Part shown: one piece after another, positions 57,422 to 64,000 of the stretch
Numbering within the stretch: position 1 is the first letter of the stretch
Layout of the letters: each line of letters opens with the position of its first letter
Assembly (NCBI RefSeq): GCF_000264905.1
Contig: NW_006763135.1
Coordinates: 1,901,179-1,965,178 of the forward strand
Length of the DNA: 64,000 nucleotides
Source: Stereum hirsutum FP-91666 SS1
Taxonomy: Eukaryota > Basidiomycota > Agaricomycetes > Russulales > Stereaceae
Reading direction: 5' to 3'
The notes under the pieces: generated by a model
The model's input: only the letters and a program-made list of their open reading frames with translations
Database searches by the model: none
What the model was told of the DNA's origin: nothing
Translations under genes and position numbers: made by a program

Positions 57422-59887
57422 ATGGATATTGAACAGTAAGCATGACTGGCCTATGTAGCGAGCTAACTCTGACTCGACACGCTGAATTTTCAGATTTCGA
57501 AAGGCAGGCTATCAGGCCATCGACCGCATCTGCGACTATTATTACAGTTTACGCGAAAAACCTGTGGTAGCCCAGGTTGAACCGGGATACCTCAGAAAAG
57601 CTCTTCCGGGTCTGTTCACTTCGTTCTACTAACCATGTTCCAGATCTGATACAATAGATGCAGATCATGCTCCCGAGAAGGGCGAGCAGTGGGATGCTAT
57701 CGCGGACGATTATCAGAGTCTTATTATACCTGGTTGGTACTCTGGCTTCTACTTTGGCCCCAGCTTTCTCCCCAGTACGATCGCACGGACTCGCTAAACT
57801 GACTGGCATATCCTCCTCTCCTTGATTCGTGTCGGGATCTTTGAACGCCGTAATATTTTGATACCGTTTGGTATGCAGGTCTCACGCACTGGCAACACCC
57901 CTCGTTCTTTGCCTACTTCCCTACTGGGTGTACGTTCGAGGGCATGCTGGCAGATCTGTATTCGAGTAGTGCGTGTAACCCGGGATTCAACGTGAGTCTA
58001 TCACTCTCTAGTCTCCTTATCCTCGTCAAATTCACCTAGCCTTCAGTCTTACGGTCGAGCTGTGACTGATTAAAATCACTAATCTCAATAGTGGCTCGCA
58101 AGCCCAGCTTGCACTGAACTCGAGTCCGTCGTCATGGATTGGGCTGCTCGTATGCTTGGTCTGGAACGCACGTTCTGGAATATCAGCGAAGTAGGCGGAG
58201 GTGTCATTCAGGTACTTCCATCTCATTACTATAACTTGGATTCTACTTCCACTCACTATCAGTGCTCGAGAACTGACCTATTAATGCATATTATCTCTTT
58301 GCCAGACAACAGCCTCGGACTCAGCGCTTACTGCCGTTGTATGTGCCCGCACACGCTGCACAACTCTCAACCCGGACGTTCCACACTCGTCCCTTGTTAT
58401 GTACGTCACCTCACATACGCACTCCTTCGGACTCAAGGCTGCTCGTATATTGGGTCTGAGAGTAAGGACTATCGATGTGGACGATGAGGTTGTAATGGGA
58501 AAGGATAGCGAGGAAGAAGTTGACGGGTGGGGGCTCGGAGTGAATAAATTGAAGGAAGCGTTGAAGGAGGATTTGGCGAATGGGATGAAACCTTTCATAT
58601 TAGGTGAGCACCCTGACTCGAGTTAATCACTACAAAAGGACAGCTTTAATTGACCTTGAAGTATAGTGGCCACTGTAGGAACGACGAATTCAGGTGCAGT
58701 CGACAGAATAGATGAGATCGGAGAATATCGTGCGCTCTAATTCGTCCCTTTAACCAGGTCACGACTCTGATGCTATCCCTTACGTGCAGTCGCGAAAGAA
58801 CACCCATCCATCTGGCTCCATGTCGACGCTGCCTGGGCTGGCGTCACCCTCGCATGCCCAGAATATCGTGACCGTGCTCAGTTGGCAGGTATAAATAAAT
58901 GGGTCACGAGCCTTTGCGTGAACTTTCACAAAGTGAGTGTCTCTAATACTTTAGTTACAACCTACAGATGGTCAATTGACTGTTGTGTGACATTCGTAGT
59001 GGGGTCTGACGAACTTCGACGCATCTGCGTTATGGGTGCGGGATCGAAATCTCCTCATAGACGCGCTGGATGTAACTCCTGCGTACTTGAGGACGAAACA
59101 TGGAGACGCTGGTTGGTAGATTGTCCTCGATTCGCCTTTTGGAGATCAAATTCTAATCACACCCTTTTGGTGCCTATGCTGACTGGTGTCTACCACATTT
59201 GGTATTATACAGGGACCGTCATCGACTATCGCAACTGGCACTTGTCTCTCGGCCGTAGGTTCCGCTCGCTGAAGCTCTGGTTCGTTCTGCGCAGCTTTGG
59301 TGTAGAGGGTTTCCAAACATATATTCGAAGGGTAAGTGTTTCTCCATTTCTTATACCTTCACCATTGTTCTGATTATGGTTATTTGGTGCAGTGCATCAA
59401 ACTCAACGAGCTGTTCGCATCCCTCGTACGGAAATCGGACATATTCGAACTCGTCACTCGTCCATCCTTCGCGCTCACGGTCTTCAGGCTACGCCCTCGT
59501 TCCCAAGCTACTCAGAAAACCGTACTTTCCTCGACTGCAAATGCGGACCCTATGGATCCCAAACAAGAGGCTATTTTCGAACCGTCTACACTCGTGTCTA
59601 CTTCTCCTCCTACCTCCAGCAGCATCACCGCCACCGCCCCTACCTCTGATAAGGAAGACCCGTCGTCTCTCGCGTTTTTGAATGCTCTCAACCGTGCTAT
59701 GCACCACGAACTTCAAACGTCGCACACTCACGAGATGTTATTGACCCAGACTGAGATACGGGGCGTATTCTGTTTGAGGTTGGCGGTTGGAGCTGCGAGG
59801 ACCGAAGAGCGGGACATTCTACGGGCTTGGGAGATTTTGAACGAAGTTGGGGAGCACGTTCTGGCGGAAGCTCAGAGCGGCGCTTGA
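57422..59887 (+). CDS. PLP-dependent aromatic-L-amino-acid decarboxylase
   Basis: Eleven exons: 57422-57435, 57494-57609, 57664-57732, 57879-57991, 58092-58211, 58306-58603, 58667-58729, 58790-58932, 59000-59111, 59213-59331, 59393-59887; 553 residues (animal enzymes about 480). Group II decarboxylases turn Trp, Tyr or DOPA into the amine. Family blocks: [38 protein letters not shown] (PLP-stacking His), [19 protein letters not shown] (PLP Asp) and [16 protein letters not shown], with the Schiff-base Lys312 at the end of exon 8. [19 protein letters not shown] follows. A Ser/Thr/Pro-rich insert near residues 430-460 explains the extra length. It is tail-to-tail (252 bp) with a second decarboxylase gene. 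Substrate choice cannot be decided here. Confidence 0.94.
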
Positions 59888-60139
59888 GGCTGATACCCTA
59901 CAGAAGATTGGAAGCCGAAAAGAGTAGACTGTATGAATAATGCTTGGATAGTTATGAGCATACTAAACTCGGCATACAGAGCTATAGGAATCATTATCTC
60001 TTCGGTGATGTGGTCGTAACCAGTGTGGATGTCTGTTCGTCAAGACAAACGACAAGGCTCAGGCGATCCACTACTTCCTGCATTGGTGACACTCGCAAAA
60101 TTTCCCCTACTACTACCATAAAACTTACATCAATGACCA

Positions 60140-61577
60140 TCACACCACGAACGCTTCCAAACTGCTCTTCGCAAAAATATCCTCAACCTCCCATCGTCGC
60201 TTGGATAGCCCTTGATTATGCGAATATTCGAGGAACTTGTCCAGCGTGCGTCGGTTCTGGTCTGTCAGACCATCTTGCCACCAGCGATTCTCACCGTCGC
60301 GACAAAGAGCAGCTTTCGTTTCCTCAACATGAAACTCGAGCCAAGGGAGGATATACCTACCAGAAGTAGTGGACTTAGTGATCAACACGTCACTGGGCGG
60401 CATACGTACGTACCGAAGAGCAGCTCTCTCATGAATGGCAGTATACGCATAGTCCAGCGAGCTTGCGAATGCCTTGGTCAATGTGCGTGCCACCCAAGGA
60501 TGCGCCTTGATGATGGAGCGCTTGACCACGATAATATGCTATGGCAATGAGCAGATAAGTTAGCCATACACATTTGTTCGGCAGTGAGGCTAGCTTACCA
60601 TGATGGGAAAGAGTCCAGTTCGCTTGAAATATTCTAACCCGAGGAGTATGAGTAAAACTGAATGTTGATAGCTAGATTGCATACCTTGCTCAACCTCCTT
60701 GGCGTTAGGGAACAAGCGTCCGACGTCTGGATGAGTACCGAAGGTAGATGGAGCTGTTCTAGCAAATTCGTTTAGGTGATATCAACATGACATGGTTATG
60801 CTATTCAAAGATGGTATACTGCTCACGCGCATTCTAAGGCATCAATTTCTCCATCAGCAAGCATCTGTGCGAGGCATTTGCCCTTTGCGATGGACTGTAT
60901 CTTGACGCTATCCGCCAGCTTCAGTGGGACTTTCTCTTTTCGCTCCTGAGTACTTGGCTCGACGTTGCCAGTGTAATACTCAGGTGCGTCGTATTTCAGG
61001 CCATACTCGTCTTCTAGGATGCCACGCTCCCAAACAGGAGCCGTCATCTGGAATTCGGGCACTCCCACACGACGCCCAGCGAGTTCAGAGGGATGCTTGA
61101 TACCTGCGCGAAGATTGACGTATATTGACTGGTGGCGGAAGAAGCGAGAAGGGAATACGGGGAGAGCAATGAAAGGAGGGTCTGGCTTCTCGAGAGTCAA
61201 CTATGTGAGGAGACACATAGGATTAGTGATAGTCCAGGGCGCAAGATGGAGATGAGAGTATTGCGCACCACGTAGGAAGACAGGGACATCTCGCTGACAT
61301 CAAACTCCTCGAAACGAAGTTGGCGAAAGAAACTGGTGACATCTTCAACGACAATCTGAGGGAATTCATAACAAATCCTTTTACTCACGTCTCCTCGACT
61401 CTAAATATCAATGGGGAATGCGACGTCAATTTGGGGCTCTTCTCGTAGAGATGACAGGTTATCTCACCTCAAGTTGAGGAAATTGAGCTCTATACCTTCA
61501 GCCTTGATGCGCCCATCTTCTAGGGCCTTGACTCGGTCATAATCCCAGCAAGCAAGTGAAAGACGAAGCGGGGCCAT
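60140..61577 (-). CDS. 4,5-dihydroxyphthalate decarboxylase-like protein
   Basis: Exons (minus) 61577-61468, 61400-61389, 61332-61269, 61200-60827, 60758-60685, 60633-60599 and 60538-60140 give 355 residues, close to the bacterial Pht5 size (about 330). The fold resembles periplasmic substrate-binding proteins. Blocks recalled from the family: LACWDYDRVKALEDGRI, VEETFFRQLRFEEFDVSEMS, FPSRFFRHQSIYVN, RVGVPEFQMTAPVWERGIL, ADGEIDALECA and TGLFPIMHIIVVKR. The bacterial enzyme decarboxylates 4,5-dihydroxyphthalate to protocatechuate; fungal members are not well studied, so the real substrate is open. There is no signal peptide. Exon 2 is only 12 nt and supplies VEE of the conserved VEETFF. Start at 61577 (MAPLRLSLACW). 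Confidence 0.88.
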
Positions 61578-62442
61578 CGTAATGCTTAGGCGAAGGAGGA
61601 CAAGGGGCAAGTGAAGCCTGACATGATCTTGAAGGTCCTGTTTTACTCGGTAGGTGTCGGATCCAACGAACCCCCAGTTACGCCATTGGTATGTCCCATG
61701 ATAGGTACATCCTGACCGCAAAGCGTTAAGATAGTTCGGACGCCGGGAGAAGGACCTCTAGCAGTCATCTGCGAGAAGCCAACTTCCGTGTGTTTTGTCA
61801 GAGCGTAAGACCGCTACTACTTATATATAAGCGACTTGATATCGCAGTAACCAGTACCAGTATATAGTTCACTGACAGGGCCGATCGTGATAACGAGCCG
61901 GAGGATACATAGTAAAGAACTGGGTAGGGAGGAATGTAACATGAGCGGCCCGAGTACCAATTCCAACGACTCGGATCTCCACGCTCGCCACCATCGGGGT
62001 TTGAAATTTTGGTGAATGGCCGCACAGCCGCAGCCGCTGGCCGACACGGCACAATTCGAACACGATTGTGATGCTAGCTTTACACTCTTGAATTATGGTT
62101 ATATTTCTTATCTACGTGCGCTATAGTGCTCTTCATCGCTTTCAGGCCCTGGAGAAGTTGCGCTGCCCCACACTACAGAACACTATGGATATTGCAGACT
62201 TCTAGTATCAGCAGACAGCCTTCTAGTAGCGCCATAATATTTGCTCATAACCTTTAAGAGTGGTTGATCTAGCACAATGCAGTTGACCCATAGACTGCTG
62301 CCATGGTGGCTTGCGCAGAAACCAGCTCTAAAATTGAATACAGTTAGTCACCGATTTTCTCTTCGAAGATGGCCAGTGACGGATATCTCATTATGGCACC
62401 TTAGGTGATGATGTGGCCCCGGTTTCCATCGTTGAATCCAGC
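61578..62442. promoter_or_regulatory. Divergent promoter region between decarboxylase and MFS genes
   Basis: An 865-bp gap between two divergent starts. A short frame MASDGYLIMAP near 62370 could be an upstream ORF of the MFS gene. No other gene is seen. Confidence 0.4.
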
Positions 62443-64000
62443 ATGAAGCTTGACCTACATGGGATGCCCTTGGTACCCCAGCCGTCTGACGACCCGTCCG
62501 ACCCGTTGAACTTCGCTCAATGGCTGAAGATTGTCATCCTCCTCCAGCTATCCATCATGGCCCTCCTTGGACCATTGAACCAGGCAGTCATTAGTACCCT
62601 CACTCACACATATGGCATTAATCTCGAAATCCCGGGAGCTTACGTGCCTCCGGCCGCCGCCCTCGGTATTTCGACAGTGGAAGCAAGGTCCGTGATGTTT
62701 TACCTGACACGATCCCTCATATTTTCCTGAACACCCTAGTAGCTATCAGACCACTATTGCCATCGCATTCGCGGGAGTTGGGTCATTCCTATGGGTTCAT
62801 TTGGCCAATAGTAAGTACGACGGACACCTTTTCTTGCCTAGACGTCTTGCTGATCGCGGTTGTTCCAGCTTATGGGCGACGTCCGGTCATGCTATTAACA
62901 ACATTGATTGCGGCTGCATCAAGCTTAGGCTCAGGCAAAGCAAAAAAATGGAGCCAACTCATTGCAGCCAGGGTAAGACTCCTTCCTTGATTGGTGGTTG
63001 GTACATGCTGAGCTCTGTCCATCAGGTATTCAACGGCATAGGGACGAGTTCATTCTTCAAGTCAGGAGCAGGATTAGTCTCGGACTGCTTCTTCCTTCAT
63101 GAAAGGTATGCTCAATTATTTGAGACTGCTATCGTCTGACGAAATGTTAACTCATGGTCAATTTAAAGAGGCCGTGCCATGGGTGTCTTTACTCTTTTTC
63201 TTACCAACTCGGCACATGTGGCTCCCATTCCCGGCGGAGTACGTACGCACGATGATTGTCATCCAAGCCATGCGACTCAAATTTACTTCCTATAGTTTCT
63301 CGGACAATACGTGAGCTATGAGTGGTGCTATTATCTCCCGGCCGTTCTGGATATTACTATGTTTGTGGTAATGCTCTTCTGCCTACCGGGACACTTTATC
63401 ATCGCGAGCCAGTTCAAGTAAAAACGGATAGGCCTGTCCTCAGGCGCATGAGGATCTGGGGCCATCGAGCAAAGGGGCATTCATTTAAGATATTCCGATT
63501 TCTGGAGACCATTTCACATGTGAGCACTGTTACAATCCTTGTCAGCTTGCTTTGGCCAATCTTTCTCGTGACTTTTAGGCTTAAATATCCATCCGTCAGC
63601 ACCACAGCAGTGTATTATTCGTACACGTTTGCTTTAGGCTCGATTCTTCCAGCTGTTACCTCGGCCACACTGTTTTCTCGTCTCTATAAGTTTACGCCCT
63701 CTCAAACTGGCCTCGCGTTTGGCGTAGGAACCTTGATCGGTTCGACAGTGGGTGAACTCCTTGGAGGTATTGTTGTGGACCGTAGCATGTATTTGAGCCG
63801 AAAGAGGCTGCCAGGCGCAGGTGTTGTGCCCGAGGTTAGGTTGCATGGGATCTGGTCGGGAGCTGCCCTTCATGCAGTGAGTGCTGGTTCTGTTTCAGTG
63901 CTGCCCGTTCTGAGCCACTTAACTCATTGAAATCTGTCCAGGCAGGTTTGCTGATCTGGGGATTTACCATCGCATGTCGTACACCGTGGATTGGTCCCAC
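62443..64000 (+). CDS. MFS transporter (3' cut by window edge)
   Basis: Exons 62443-62687, 62740-62810, 62869-62972, 63026-63105, 63169-63238, 63296-63417, 63475-63519, 63579-63876 and 63942 to beyond 64000. The start MKLDLHGMPLVPQPSDDPSD is typical of fungal drug:H+ antiporter-like carriers. Blocks: LLQLSIMALLGPLNQAV (TM1), SSYQTTIAIAFAGVGSF, the TM2-3 loop TYGRRPVML, RVFNGIGTSSF, FFLHERGRAMGVF (motif-like), PIPGGFLGQYVSYEWCYYLP and YTFALGSILPAVTSATLF. It probably sits in the plasma membrane and exports or imports a small organic compound. The 57-nt intron 63418-63474 is odd: its DNA read in another frame gives GTLYHREPVQVK and RRMRIWGHRAK, which look like the family's usual cytosolic loop, so this may be a pair of frameshifts rather than an intron. 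The gene diverges from the dihydroxyphthalate-decarboxylase-like gene. Confidence 0.75.

Noticed and set aside
1..64000. CRISPR array, bacterial operon or prophage
   Set aside because: No regularly spaced repeats, no ribosome-binding-site-led gene runs; dense spliceosomal introns throughout show a eukaryotic genome.

Overview
The window is nuclear DNA from a filamentous basidiomycete, most likely an Agaricomycete (mushroom-type fungus). Genes are compact and intron-dense, with introns mostly 50-60 nt and GT-AG. Content fits: a sesquiterpene synthase of the mushroom type, a BTB protein family typical of Agaricomycetes, an HMG-box factor, ESCRT-III and TRAMP subunits, and an intron-containing tRNA. 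I resolved 21 protein-coding gene models (two cut by the window edges), one tRNA gene, one protein pseudogene and two short DNA-transposon-like elements. Exon joins were chosen by splice signal, reading phase and recalled family motifs; no alignment was run.

Layout. 0-20 kb is mostly housekeeping: the tail of an unknown gene, a Tpa1/Ofd1 dioxygenase, a membrane-anchored TAP-type hydrolase, mitochondrial flavocytochrome b2, a Nem1-like phosphatase, tRNA-Arg(UCU), a five-knuckle Air1/2-like TRAMP protein, a small membrane protein with an 8-nt exon, an anion:cation symporter-type MFS carrier and Snf7. 20-31 kb is accessory: a terpene synthase, a decayed DJ-1/PfpI gene, about 4 kb of gene-poor DNA, the conserved kinase activator Mob1, and another 3.4 kb empty stretch.

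31-46 kb holds a BTB protein, the DEAD-box helicase Dbp8, an HMG-box factor with a 2.2-kb upstream region carrying a TA-flanked MITE, Sua5 (tRNA t6A synthesis), an Opy2-like membrane anchor and a small unknown protein. 46-56 kb is a duplication island: two CorA-type Mg2+ transporter paralogues point away from each other around an APH-fold kinase gene, and an upstream segment of one paralogue is repeated in direct orientation upstream of the kinase. 56-57 kb is a 966-bp element with terminal inverted repeats and a perfect 9-bp target duplication.

57-64 kb looks like a small catabolic group: an aromatic amino-acid decarboxylase, a 4,5-dihydroxyphthalate-decarboxylase-like protein and a divergently transcribed MFS carrier that runs off the right edge.

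The most notable observations are very small exons (8 and 12 nt internal; 12 nt terminal), a probable GC-AG intron, the duplicated promoter segment of the CorA/APH island, the two non-autonomous DNA elements, the dead DJ-1 gene beside the terpene synthase, and an MFS exon that seems to be turning a family-like loop into an intron. I did not see a clear multi-gene system of a kind not known before.
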